Positions 35,945-45,177 of a stretch of DNA of 64,000 bases are shown in pieces. The stretch is from Pegoplata infirma. Its lineage: Eukaryota > Arthropoda > Insecta > Diptera > Anthomyiidae. The position numbers were made by a program, and so were the translations under genes. The first letter of the stretch is position 1. Each line of letters begins with the position of its first letter. Location: the NCBI GenBank assembly GCA_963921195.1, contig OY992537.1, positions 20,482,642-20,546,641 of the forward strand, read 5' to 3'. The notes under the pieces are model-generated. The model saw nothing but the letters and a program-made list of their open reading frames with translations. It was not told where the DNA came from and did no database searches.

Positions 35945-36722
35945 TTTAAAAGGTACTTTTTATAAAAGGTACTTTTTATAAAAGGTACTTTTTATAAAAG
36001 GTACTTTTTAAAAAAGGTACTTTTTATAAAAGGTACTTTTTATAAAAGGTACTTTTTATAAATGGTACTTTTTATAAAAGGTACTTTTTATAAAAGGTAC
36101 TTTTTATAAAAGGTACTTTTTATAAAAGGTACTTTTTATAAAAGGTACTTTTTATAAAAGGTACTTTTTATAAAAGGTACTTTTTATAGAAGGTACTTTT
36201 TATAAAAGGTACTTTTTATAAAAGGTACTTTTTATAAAAGGTACTTTTTATAAAAGGTACTTTTTATAAAAGGTACTTTTTATAAAAGATACTTTTTATA
36301 AAAGGTACTTTTTATAAAAGGTACTTTTTATAAAAGGTACTTTTTATAAAAGGTACTTTTTATAAAAGGTACTTTTTATAAAAGGTACTTTTTATAAAAG
36401 GTACTTTTTGTAAAAGGTACTTTTTATAAAAGGTACTTTTTATAAAAGGTACTTTTTACAAAAGGTACTTTTTACAAAAGGTACTTTTTATAAAAGGTAC
36501 ATTTTACAAAAGGTACTTTTTATAAAAGGTACTTTTTATAAAAGGTACTTTTTATAAAAGGTACTTTTTATAAAAGGTACTTTTTATAAAAGGTACTTTT
36601 AATAAAACGTACTTTTTATAAAAGGTACTTTTTATAAAAGGTACTTTTTATAAAAGGTACGTTTTATAAAAGGTACTTTTTATAAAAGGTACTTTTTATA
36701 AAAGGTTCTTTTTATAAAAGGT
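35945..36722 (+). repeat. 16-bp minisatellite GGTACTTTTTATAAAA, array 3
   Basis: About 48 units with more variants than array 2 (TACAAAAGG, TAGAAGG, TTGTAAAAGG). It occupies the same place within copy 3 as the arrays in copies 1 and 2. Confidence 0.93.
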
Positions 36723-36779
36723 TCCCCCTAAGAAAAGCATTTTCCAAAAAGCACTTTTTCCAAAATGTTTTTTTTCACC

Positions 36780-38050
36780 GAAGGATCCTACATTCCAAAT
36801 TTCAAGTTTCTATGACCATAATTTTAAGAAATAAAAAAAAAAAAAATACAAAAAGTACACTTCAAAAAGTACCATTTCCATAATGTTTTTTTTTTTTTTA
36901 GAAAAGGATCCTACATTCCAAATTTCAAGTTTGTATGACCATTATTTCAGTAAATAAAAAAAAGTACCAAAAGAACACTTTTTTACCCATTTTACACCCG
37001 TAGAATCAGCGTTGGCCAAAAACCCAGCCTTAGTGGATCTTCTTCTCGGGAGGTGAACCTACATTGCAAATTTCAAGTTTCTAGGACTATTATTTAAGGA
37101 AATATAAAAGGTACCAAAAGTACAGTTTTTTACCCGTTTTACCCCCTTAGAATCAACATTGGCAAAAATCCAGCCTTAGGGGACCTTTATTCCGTGAGGT
37201 GAAAATACAGTCCATATTTCAAGTCTCTAAGACCATTATTTAAGGAAATATAAAAGGTACCAAAAGTACACTTTTTTACCCATTTTACCCCTTTATAATC
37301 AACATTGGCAAAAACCCAGCCTCAGCGAACATATTTTCCGGGAGGTGAATCTACATTCCAAATTTTAAGTTTCTAGGACCATTATTTAAGGAAATATAAA
37401 AAGTACCAAAAGTACAGTTTTTTACCCTTTTTACCCCCTTAGAATCAACATTGGCAAAACTTCAGCCTTAGTGGATCTATATTCCGGGAGGTGAACCTAC
37501 ATTCCAAATTTTAGGTTTCTAGTACCATTATTTAAGGAAATATAAAAGGTACCAAAAGTACAGTTTTTTAACCTTTTTACCCCCTTAGAATCAACATTGG
37601 CAAAAATCCAGTTTTAGGGGATATTTATTCCGTGAGGTGAATATACAGTCCAAATTTCAAGTCTCTATGACCATTATTTCAGGAGATATAAAAAGTACCA
37701 AGAGTACAGTTTTTTACCCTTTTTACCCCCTTAGAATCAACACTGGCAAAAACCCAGCCTTATTTTTCTTATTCCAGGATGTAAACATACGGTCCAAATT
37801 TCAAGTCTCTGTGACCATTATTTCATGTGATATAAAAAGTACCAAAAGTACAGCGAACATATTTTCCGGGAGGTGAATCTACATTCCAAATTTTAAGTTT
37901 CTAGGACCATTATTTAAGGAAATATAAAAAGTACCAAAAGTACAGTTTTTTACCCTTTTTACCCCCTTAGAATCAACACTGGCAAAAATCCAGCCTTAGC
38001 GGATCTATATTCCGGGAGGTGAACCTACAGGCCAAATTTCAAGTCTCTAG
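36780..38050 (+). repeat. 146-bp tandem repeat, about nine units
   Basis: Same family as 20220-21660 and 24310-25010. Units alternate between versions with AGGAAATATAAAAGG and with AGGAGATATAAAAAG. Confidence 0.8.
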
Positions 38051-38133
38051 CTTCAGCGGTTTGGGCTGGGCGATGATGAATCAGTCAGTCAGTCAGTCAG
38101 TCACTCACTCACCCAACTCTTTTATATATATAG

Positions 38134-38169
38134 ATTGCATTAATAAATGAATTTAAAAAAAAAAAAAAA
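38134..38169 (+). mobile_element. Jockey element 3' end with AATAAA and poly(A)
   Basis: TTGCATTAATAAATGAATTT then 15 A. AATAAA at 38142-38147 is the polyadenylation signal. The following TCAATATT repeats the eight bases before the truncated 5' end at 30688. Because the host array is itself made of TCAATATT words, the target duplication is likely but not proven. Confidence 0.75.
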
Positions 38170-38567
38170 TCAATATTTATTTTTCCACCAATATTTTTTG
38201 TTTATCAACAGTTTTTTTCTTCATCAATATTATTTTTTCATAATTTTCTTTTTTCATCAATATTTTTGTTTTTTTTTTCTACAAGTTTTTTTTTAATTTT
38301 TTTTTTTTCATCAATATTTTTTTTTTCATAGTTTTTTAATTTTTTTCATTAATGTTTTTTTTTTTTCATTTAATTTTTTTTTTTCATCAATATTTTTTTT
38401 CATCAATATTTTTTTTCATCATTATTTTTTTTCATCAATATATTTTTTTTGTCATCAATATTTGTTTGCATCAATATTTTTTTCATCATTATTTGTTTTT
38501 TATCAATATTTTTTTTTTCATCAATATTTTTTTTCATCAATTTTTTTTCTTCATCACAATTTTTTAT
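38170..38567. repeat. CATCAATATTTTTTT array, right part (copy B)
   Basis: Continuation of 30480-30687. The ORF at 38352-38591 is low-complexity translation of this array. Confidence 0.75.
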
Positions 38568-39596
38568 ACCCTCCACTCTAGTGATAGATAGGGTATATAT
38601 AAGTTTGTCATTCCGTTTGTAACACCTCGAAATATTGGTCTAGGACCCCATAAAGTATATATATTTATGATCCTCGATCGATTTTAAGTCGATCTAGCGA
38701 TGTCCGTCCGTCCGTCCGTCCGTCCGTCCGTCTGTCTGTCTGTCCGTAGAAAACACGCTAACTTTTGAAAGACTTTACAGAGGCTACTGAAGTTTGGCAT
38801 ATATGTTTGTCATTTACCTGGTCAGGTTGGTATTGCAATCCAGCCAAATCGGTCCAGTGGTTAAAAAGTTATGAGCAAAAGAGTAAATTTCGGCAAGGGT
38901 GTTTCGCGAATTTACGAGATAAAAAACACGATAACTTTCGAAAGACAATAATGAGACTACTGAAGCTTAGCATGTATCTTTACCGTTCCCCGGGTCTGTT
39001 TAGTATTAAATTTCAGCTCAATCGGTCCAGTGGTTCAAAAGTTATAAGCAAAACCCTGAATTTCATATTAGTTTCATTTAAAATGCCACGTGTTTTAACA
39101 AGTTTTAAAAGCATTGGTGGTAACTAAACAATGCTTTTCAAACTTGTTTAATTTTAAAGCAATGCTTTTTAAACCTGTTTAGTTTTAAAAGCATTGGTAA
39201 CTTAAAAATTACACTCGAAAAAAATTTTACACTCAAAAATATTTTACACTCATAAAAAATTTACACTCAAAAAAAATTTACACAAAAAAATTTAGTTTTT
39301 TTTTTTTACAAAAATGACAATATTTTGTGTACATACGTACGTGCATTCACTCAGAAATATTTTTACAGTAAAAAAACATTACACTCGAAAAAAATTTTAC
39401 ACTCAAAAAAAAAATTAGTAATTTTTCTTTTTTTAAAAAAAAAATTACAAAAAAAGAGTTTTTTACTAAAATAAAATATATCTAATCAAAATTGTTAATT
39501 TTTTCACGTTAAAAAATGTACTGCCCTTTAAAAAAATGCATTGTGGAGGGTATTCATAGATTCGGCAAAGTCGAATTTAACTTTTCTACTTGTTTT
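38568..39596 (+). mobile_element. ATACCCTCCAC...GTGGAGGGTAT repeat element, copy 1
   Basis: Starts ATACCCTCCACTCTAGTGAT, carries a (CCGT)n/(CTGT)n tract at 38700-38745, two related modules (AAACACGCTAACTTTTGAAA and AAACACGATAACTTTCGAAA, each followed by GAGGCTACTGAAG-like text and AATCGGTCCAGTGGTT), TTACACTCAAAAA repeats (39214-39420) and GTGGAGGGTAT. The tail then holds a small hairpin (ATTCGGCAAAGTCGAAT) and CTTTTCTACTTGTTTT. A near-identical copy is at 60051-60925 plus 62736-62780, an old one is at 58085-58400, and tail relics are at about 12315, 29285 and 63490. The 120-codon ORF here has no family signature. I do not assign a class. Confidence 0.65.
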
Positions 39597-40201
39597 TTTC
39601 TAAATTTTTTTTTTTCAATATTTTTTTTCATCAATATTTTTTTCATCAATATTTTTTTTCATAATTTTTTTTTTTTTCATTAAAAACTTTTTTTTGTCGA
39701 CAAACAGATTGTAGGATATCACTTAAATATCTTAGAAACCTTTGCGGATCAATAACTCAAGGTGACAAAAGTTGATTTTTTTCAATTTGCCTGACCTTTG
39801 ACAGCTGTTTTCTATGGATTTTAGCGAGCTGATTCTGGATCTTTTTTCCAATTAACACAAAATGAAACTGAACAAATCATTGTGTTCAAGCTCACGACTA
39901 AGAAAAAAAAAAACATCGAACGTTGTTTAATTATCTTTAATGGTGAAAGAAAGAACAAAAATGAACAGATCGTGGTGATAAAATACGTACTCTGGTTATT
40001 TTATAATGGAGAAATCGGCCTCGAACTGGAGTAAACTCTATTTCATAATTTAAAATAAATATATTTTTTTTTGCAAAAAATATTTGCACTACTCAAATAC
40101 ATTTGTTCATATTTCTAGAGATAGGCATATATCAATTCGGACACTTTAATTTTTTTTTTTTTTGTAACCAGTGAGACCAACCCCTTATTGTTTAAAGAAA
40201 T
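39597..40201 (+). repeat. Repeat unit copy B: T-rich end and LINE target block
   Basis: 39690-39880 matches 15330-15470 of copy A. The segment ends GACCAACCCCTTATTGTTTAAAGAAAT, into whose TTGTTTAAAGAAAT the LINE inserted. 39895-40150 has no counterpart in copy A. It includes GCAAAAAATATTTGCACTA, also found at about 46180. Confidence 0.65.
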
Positions 40202-40507
40202 TTTTTTTTTTTTTTTTTTTTTTTAAATGTTTATTTATTTGAAAAATTAGTTACTGTATTTATACTATAAATAAACAAATAGTTCATACATCTTAAATTT
40301 ATAAACATACACTGTCCCTTGACGGGCGCTCTAGTACTTAAATAATTATATTTGTTTCTGTATTTTTTAAATCTAGATATGTTTTATATAATACTAGGTA
40401 AATAATATTATTATTATGGATTTATAAATGTGCAATGAAACTTATAAGAAAAACATTGCTTTATTCAAAATATGAAGTCAAAGGGTAAAAAAGAAAAATA
40501 AGCGGCT
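40202..40507 (-). other. LINE 3' UTR with AATAAA and poly(A)
   Basis: After the ORF2 stop, about 280 bp of AT-rich sequence ends in AAATAAATAAACATTT (signal near 40230-40239 on the plus strand as TTTATT) and then the A tail. No further ORF. Confidence 0.8.
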
Positions 40508-43500
40508 TCATTCCGTGAGCCACCAAAACTTACTAATGTTTACATTAGGAAGTGCATTTTTATCTTTAGAAAAAATAGCTGTACTAAATCTGCTATTTTC
40601 TATAGTTAATTGATTATCATATATATTTTTTATATTTGCTCTTCTATAAATGTGATACAGTATAGGAGTACCACTGTTGTTTTGGATATACCCTTTTTTA
40701 TCTAGATAGACAAAGGCTTCGGGGGGTACGTATCCACTTATTAAGCATGAGATTACATATTTGTCACTACAGTAATATGAAGCCAATATTAGATTATTTT
40801 GGTCACACAAAGAACTTTTTAAGACATGGTTTCTTATTAAATGAATAATGAAATTATCAATTCTATTTAATTTTGCAACATCGTATAATTTTACGTTGGA
40901 TACATATTTAGTGTAATGACTATCAGGTGTTCTAAACAGTGAAACACAAGCTCTAATACATTTGCGTTCAAAAACACGATATCTTTCCATATATGATGGG
41001 GATACATTAAACCATATAGGGCAACCATATGTTAATATAGGTCTAATGAGAGTTTGATACAAAATCACTTTTATCCTTGGTAATATATACTTTGAATAAA
41101 AAAGTTTCTTGTACATAAAAAAGGCACGTTTTGCTTTTTCTACTTGTATTTGAATATGTTTATTAAAATATAGAAAATTGTCCATGTTCACTCCAAGATA
41201 TTTAACCAGTTCCTTGTTTGGAATTTCAATATTACGATTAGATTTAATACCAAATGATTTCCAATTTTTTTTAATATTAGAGTTGCATTTATTGGTTGGG
41301 GGTCTAAAGAGAATCGATTCACATTTGCTTAGATTGATCTTTAATTTCCAGTCTGAGGCATACTTTTCAACTGTTCTAAAATGGTTTTGAAGATTATTAT
41401 TTATTTTATCAACTGTGCTATCAGCATGATAAATTATTAAATCATCTGCGAAAGCGATTATATTTTCCATTTTGTACAATAGTTCGTGTAAATGTATATT
41501 GAAAAGAATTGGCGAGTTAACCATACCCTGTTGTAACCCATTAACAATACTAAATGTTTTAGTACTCATCTTATCGTTATTACTCACTATAAATGATTTT
41601 TCATTTAACATATTATGTATAAGTACCCTGAAGTGAAGGGGCATATTGTATTTTTCAAGTTTATAAATCAGACCCGGAATCCAAACATTATCAAATGCCT
41701 TTTCAAAATCTATGAGACAAGCTCCAGTATATAATGCTCTGTTCCAGTTCCAATGTATATTAGATACCAGTAAGTGAATTGCATGAGTAGTTGCATGTTT
41801 ATATTTAAAACCAAATTGCCTTTCGGCGATAAGATTTTGTTTTTCGCAAAATTTAAGTAAATTATTGTTGATGCAGGCTTCAAAGACTTTGCTTATATTT
41901 GGAAGCAAACTTATTGGCCGCAAATTTGTTAAAATACTTGGGTCCTTATCCTTTTTTGGTATTACGACAGTTTTAGCGGTTTTCCACGCACGGGGAAAAT
42001 AAGAGTTGTTTAAAATATTGTTGAAAATTGTACAATATTCACTTATCAGTTCTTTAGGAATATGTTTTAAAATGATATTGGGTATTTTATCTATACCAAA
42101 AGATAATTTGTTGTTTAAATGCTTAAAAATGTATGTTAATGAATCTAATGTGACAAAGTAGTCATCGGCTTCGATATCGTTAAGCATATTTGCTTTTTTG
42201 TTGTTGCTAAATAATGTAATTGTTGAATGGTTATCTTCATATTCCGATTTTGTGCATAAGAAACCTGAAAAGCTTTCGTTTATATCTAATTGTAAATTAT
42301 TACTTGGATCAACGACTTTATACGAGTGAATTGATTCAAGATAAGAACCAATTACGTTTAGTATTTGGTCTTGATCATCCACTTTGTATTCATCTTCTTC
42401 TACCTCTAAATCATTTATATTAATATCAACATTTCTTAATAATGATTCCTCTCTTCGAGGAACTCTAATAGTATTAATGTTTAATGAAGATGTTTTAAAT
42501 TGCTTTTTGATTTCCCTAAACATAATGTCTGAGTTTCGATTACTAAATTTTGATAGCTTATTTTCATAATGTTTGTTCACTTCTAATGTAAAGTTATCAT
42601 TAAGGATTTTTCTTATTAGTTTTAGTTTAACCTTTTGGAAATTTAGTTCTGATGGCGTAAGAGATATTTGCAATCTATTGTGTTTTTTTATATTGGAGAG
42701 TACTTTACTTTTTTCTTGTTGTAGTTTTCTTATGACCGGGTTAACAAATTTTTCGATTGGATTAGTTTTGTCGAATTTTGGGACAGATTTCTCTATGCTG
42801 CTTGTGATTAGATTGTCTAATCTCTGTAAGTAGATATCTATTTCAGGATTGGAAAGATTTCTATCATTATGCGCAAATTCAAAACTGTCTAGTGCTCTCA
42901 CGATGTTATTATTAAATTGTTTCCAATTGGTTTTTTTGAAATTATATTTAGGGTTGGCTATATTTTGGAAAAAAGCTAAAGGCTGATCGGAATCATTCAT
43001 TGCTGTAATAATTTCTAAAGCATTATGATCACTATCGTAGTCAATTGTTTTAAGACAATTGACCGAAGTGGTTTCTTTTTTGATATTTAAACGAGCATCT
43101 GCTATACAAAGATCAATATACGAGTTGCCTCTTGGAAATGATGGAAAACTAGATGCGTAAAGTTTGCACTTGAAGTAGATGTCATTGTTGGAAATCCACT
43201 CTTTTAAAATATTACCTTTCGTATTAACGTTGGCATTACCCCAGTTACTGTGTTTACTATTGAGATCACCTGCGAGTATATAAAAAATATCTAGATTTTG
43301 TAAATTCAAAGAAGAGAAAAGTTGTTGTATTTCAGATTTGAAAAATTGATCATTATTACCAGAAGGGTAATATGCAGATATTAAAAATAAGGACTTATTT
43401 GAAGGCAACGGTATATTTATTATACAAGTTTCTAAGCACTTAAAACTACTTATTGTTTTATTTTTATATTCTTTGTATTTTATTCCTCTTCTTACTAAAA

Positions 43501-43726
43501 TGGCTACACCACCCCCTCTTGTAGAATTAAATCTATCTTTTCGAATCATTTCATAATTTTCAAAAAATAGTTTATGTTTTGAATTAAGCTTTGTTTCATT
43601 AAGGAGTACAAAATCTGGTTTATGTATGTTAAGGAAATTACAAAGTTCATGTCTTCTACTTAACCTAATTATTGAGTTTACATTTATATGTATAATTTTA
43701 AAGTTTTTTACTACTATTTCTGCCAT
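40508..43726 (-). CDS. ORF2: endonuclease and reverse transcriptase of non-LTR retrotransposon
   Basis: A 1072-aa protein that would nick target DNA and copy the element RNA there. Endonuclease (about residues 8-240): HINVNSI, LLNETKL (E44), ISAYYPSG, AGDLNSKHSNWG (D154, N156), SYIDLCIAD and DSDHNALE (D233, H234), so all catalytic groups of the exonuclease III-like fold are kept. Reverse transcriptase (about 585-855): NLRPISLLPNISKVFE, RQFGFKYKHATTHA, LIDFEKAFDNVW (D673), GLQQGMVNSPILFN, AFADDLIIYH (D761, D762), NLSKCESILF and VKYLGVNMDN. The C-terminal part to 1072 (YGCPIWFNVSPSYMERYRVF, RIDNFIIHLIRNH) has no RNase H motif. The start ATG at 43724-43726 is 9 bp after the ORF1 stop, suggesting reinitiation. 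No stops or frameshifts; it looks functional. Confidence 0.95.
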   Translation of the reverse strand: MAEIVVKNFKIIHINVNSIIRLSRRHELCNFLNIHKPDFVLLNETKLNSKHKLFFENYEMIRKDRFNSTRGGGVAILVRRGIKYKEYKNKTISSFKCLETCIINIPLPSNKSLFLISAYYPSGNNDQFFKSEIQQLFSSLNLQNLDIFYILAGDLNSKHSNWGNANVNTKGNILKEWISNNDIYFKCKLYASSFPSFPRGNSYIDLCIADARLNIKKETTSVNCLKTIDYDSDHNALEIITAMNDSDQPLAFFQNIANPKYNFKKTNWKQFNNNIVRALDSFEFAHNDRNLSNPEIDIYLQRLDNLITSSIEKSVPKFDKTNPIEKFVNPVIRKLQQEKSKVLSNIKKHNRLQISLTPSELNFQKVKLKLIRKILNDNFTLEVNKHYENKLSKFSNRNSDIMFREIKKQFKTSSLNINTIRVPRREESLLRNVDININDLEVEEDEYKVDDQDQILNVIGSYLESIHSYKVVDPSNNLQLDINESFSGFLCTKSEYEDNHSTITLFSNNKKANMLNDIEADDYFVTLDSLTYIFKHLNNKLSFGIDKIPNIILKHIPKELISEYCTIFNNILNNSYFPRAWKTAKTVVIPKKDKDPSILTNLRPISLLPNISKVFEACINNNLLKFCEKQNLIAERQFGFKYKHATTHAIHLLVSNIHWNWNRALYTGACLIDFEKAFDNVWIPGLIYKLEKYNMPLHFRVLIHNMLNEKSFIVSNNDKMSTKTFSIVNGLQQGMVNSPILFNIHLHELLYKMENIIAFADDLIIYHADSTVDKINNNLQNHFRTVEKYASDWKLKINLSKCESILFRPPTNKCNSNIKKNWKSFGIKSNRNIEIPNKELVKYLGVNMDNFLYFNKHIQIQVEKAKRAFFMYKKLFYSKYILPRIKVILYQTLIRPILTYGCPIWFNVSPSYMERYRVFERKCIRACVSLFRTPDSHYTKYVSNVKLYDVAKLNRIDNFIIHLIRNHVLKSSLCDQNNLILASYYCSDKYVISCLISGYVPPEAFVYLDKKGYIQNNSGTPILYHIYRRANIKNIYDNQLTIENSRFSTAIFSKDKNALPNVNISKFWWLTE

Positions 43727-43735
43727 TGTACTGTT

Positions 43736-45004
43736 TTATATATCTAGCACTGAGTAAATAGTATCAATGCGTGATGCTTGAACTTCTATTTGTTTTTGAA
43801 GATTTATTATTTGGTTTGACACATTTTGAACTGTATTTTTTAGTTCTTCTAATAAGCGGCTTAGGGTAGACGATCCGTTTTCATTCTCTGGAGTGGCTTT
43901 ACCATCCTGTAGATTGTTGTTGGTTCTAACTATGTTAGCAAAACTAATATTGCTGTTTATGTACGTTCCAGGCTTATTTCCTCGGTTCTGTTTAAGCATT
44001 TGCTTTCTAGCTTGTAGCTTTTGCTGTAATATTTGATATTTTTCACATCCCTTGTAGGATGCAGGATGTCCGTGTTTCTTACAAAGAACACAGAAAAGTT
44101 TGTCACGTTCATTTTCTGGCGTTTTTAAGGCGCATGTTGAGCTTTCGTGATTATCGTCACATTTTACGCACCTAGGAGGCAAGTAGCAGTTGGCAGCACT
44201 ATGGAAAAAATTTTGGCATCTACGACATTGAGGAATTTCTTGTTTTTTCAAATGTTCCCAGTAAATACATCGATAAAATAGACTTTTAATTGCTTTTAGT
44301 TCGTTAATTTTACTATCACCAGATATTTGAATAAGAAAAATTGGAAGATCTAATTCATTTTTAATGGAAGTTTTTGTGGCAAATTGAATAACTTTGACAA
44401 ATTTTAAATTTTCATTTTCAAAACTTTTCAGCTCTTCAAAAATTTCATTTGTATCAGTTTTGGCACTTAGGCCTTTTAATAACATCGTTTTTGTTTTTTC
44501 TATCTTAGGTGTAAATGTATAGAATTTTGCTTTTGTTTTTTGTAAATTCTTTTTTACTTTTTCGTAGTCAGTCATTGACGTCATAAATAGAGTTAGTTTT
44601 TTGTTTGCTTTATTAAACTCCTTTATTTTAAACTCTTTAATTTTAAGACCGTTTTTTATAAATTCAATCAGTTTCTCTGCATCCACGTCATAAATATTTA
44701 ACGGTGGTATTTTTTTATTATTGGTTTCTTTATTTAATGTTGATGGATTATCATTTGTTTTGTTAGTATCGTTTTTAATTGATTTATTGTTTTTTTGTTT
44801 GTTTGTTGTTGCTTCAACTTTTTTGTTATTTTCATACTGTTGAACATGATCAGCAAATGCATTTACAATGTCTTCATTGCAATCATCGGTAGAAAGAATA
44901 TGGAAATAGTTATTTTTTAAATGTTTTGGGTCAGAAATTAATTCTTCACTATTTTTTCTTTTTTCGCTCTTTGATGAGTTATCTTCTATTTCTAGATCAC
45001 TCAT
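43736..45004 (-). CDS. ORF1: zinc-knuckle nucleic-acid-binding (Gag-like) protein
   Basis: A 422-aa RNA-binding partner of ORF2, expected to form the element's ribonucleoprotein. The N-terminal 100 residues are polar, rich in Asn, Lys, Asp and Glu, and probably disordered. Residues about 160-255 fit the domain that precedes zinc knuckles in jockey-type ORF1 (TMLLKGLSAKTDTNEIFEEL, LPIFLIQISGD, CIYWEHLKKQEIPQC). Three knuckles follow: C260-X2-C263-X4-H268-X4-C273, C279-X2-C282-X3-H286-X4-C291 and C305-X2-C308-X4-H313-X6-C320, the last in HPASYKGC, a jockey-family hallmark. Residues about 380-418 (LSRLLEELKNTVQNVSNQII onward) form a heptad-like helix that may oligomerise. Complete and uninterrupted. 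The start is the first ATG after the 5' UTR. Confidence 0.93.
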   Translation of the reverse strand: MSDLEIEDNSSKSEKRKNSEELISDPKHLKNNYFHILSTDDCNEDIVNAFADHVQQYENNKKVEATTNKQKNNKSIKNDTNKTNDNPSTLNKETNNKKIPPLNIYDVDAEKLIEFIKNGLKIKEFKIKEFNKANKKLTLFMTSMTDYEKVKKNLQKTKAKFYTFTPKIEKTKTMLLKGLSAKTDTNEIFEELKSFENENLKFVKVIQFATKTSIKNELDLPIFLIQISGDSKINELKAIKSLFYRCIYWEHLKKQEIPQCRRCQNFFHSAANCYLPPRCVKCDDNHESSTCALKTPENERDKLFCVLCKKHGHPASYKGCEKYQILQQKLQARKQMLKQNRGNKPGTYINSNISFANIVRTNNNLQDGKATPENENGSSTLSRLLEELKNTVQNVSNQIINLQKQIEVQASRIDTIYSVLDI

Positions 45005-45163
45005 TTTGGTAATATTATAATTAGAGTCTCTGTCTCTGTTTTTTTTTTTTTTGTTTTTCTATTATACACTGCACAATAGATTTAAATAATTAAAAATAAA
45101 TGAAATGTACAAAAGCACTCTTTCAATACGTCTGATCACCATGGCTGATGTAACACGACTCCC
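45005..45163 (-). promoter_or_regulatory. LINE 5' UTR with internal promoter-like elements (Inr and DPE)
   Basis: Reading the element strand, the 5' end is GGGAGTCGTGTTACATCAGC. If the A of AGTC is +1 (plus-strand 45160), AGTC fits the insect initiator (A, G/T, T, C/T) and AGACGT lies at +28 to +33 (plus-strand 45128-45133), exactly where fly non-LTR elements carry a downstream promoter element of the type A/G-GACGT. The leading GGG would then be extra non-templated or cap-derived G. Internal promoters of this kind let the element transcribe its own first base. The interpretation rests on spacing and consensus only. Confidence 0.5.
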
Positions 45164-45177
45164 TTGTTTAAAGAAAT

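Larger units (their letters stand above)
33144..38133 (+). mobile_element. CTAGCT...TATATATAGA element, copy 3, inserted in the Jockey 3' UTR
   Basis: Begins ACTAGCTCGCCCGCCGG and ends CTTTTATATATATAGA. Same layout as copies 1 and 2: body, minisatellite (35945-36722), about nine 146-bp units (36780-38050), then a GTCA/CTCA tract. It carries an inserted hAT-like element at 33310-34430. Rejoining the flanks gives ATAGATTGCATTAATAAATG followed by poly(A), a sensible retrotransposon end. The insertion therefore appears to have caused no target duplication and to lie between A and T, in line with a Helitron-type mechanism, though this is inference. Confidence 0.65.
40202..45163 (-). mobile_element. 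Full-length Jockey/I-type non-LTR retrotransposon with intact ORF1 and ORF2
   Basis: Transcribed right to left. A 159-bp 5' UTR is followed by ORF1 (45004-43736), a 9-bp gap, ORF2 (43726-40508), a 3' UTR and a 23-24 base poly(A) tail (poly T at 40201-40224). Exact 14-bp duplications TTGTTTAAAGAAAT flank it (40188-40201 and 45164-45177), and copy A of the repeat unit at 15549 shows the undisrupted target with one change. Complete ORFs, perfect duplication and pure poly(A) point to a young, possibly active insertion. Absence of an RNase H domain and the jockey-like ORF1 suggest the Jockey/I superfamily group; the exact clade needs a tree. Confidence 0.93.

Noticed and set aside
38765..39127. 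120-codon ORF inside the ATACCCTCCAC element
   Set aside because: The near-identical copy 2 shares the sequence only as repeat DNA, the two internal modules explain its length, and no protein family signature is visible.
41178..42833. Plus-strand ORFs of 61-86 codons
   Set aside because: Antisense shadows of the LINE ORF2.
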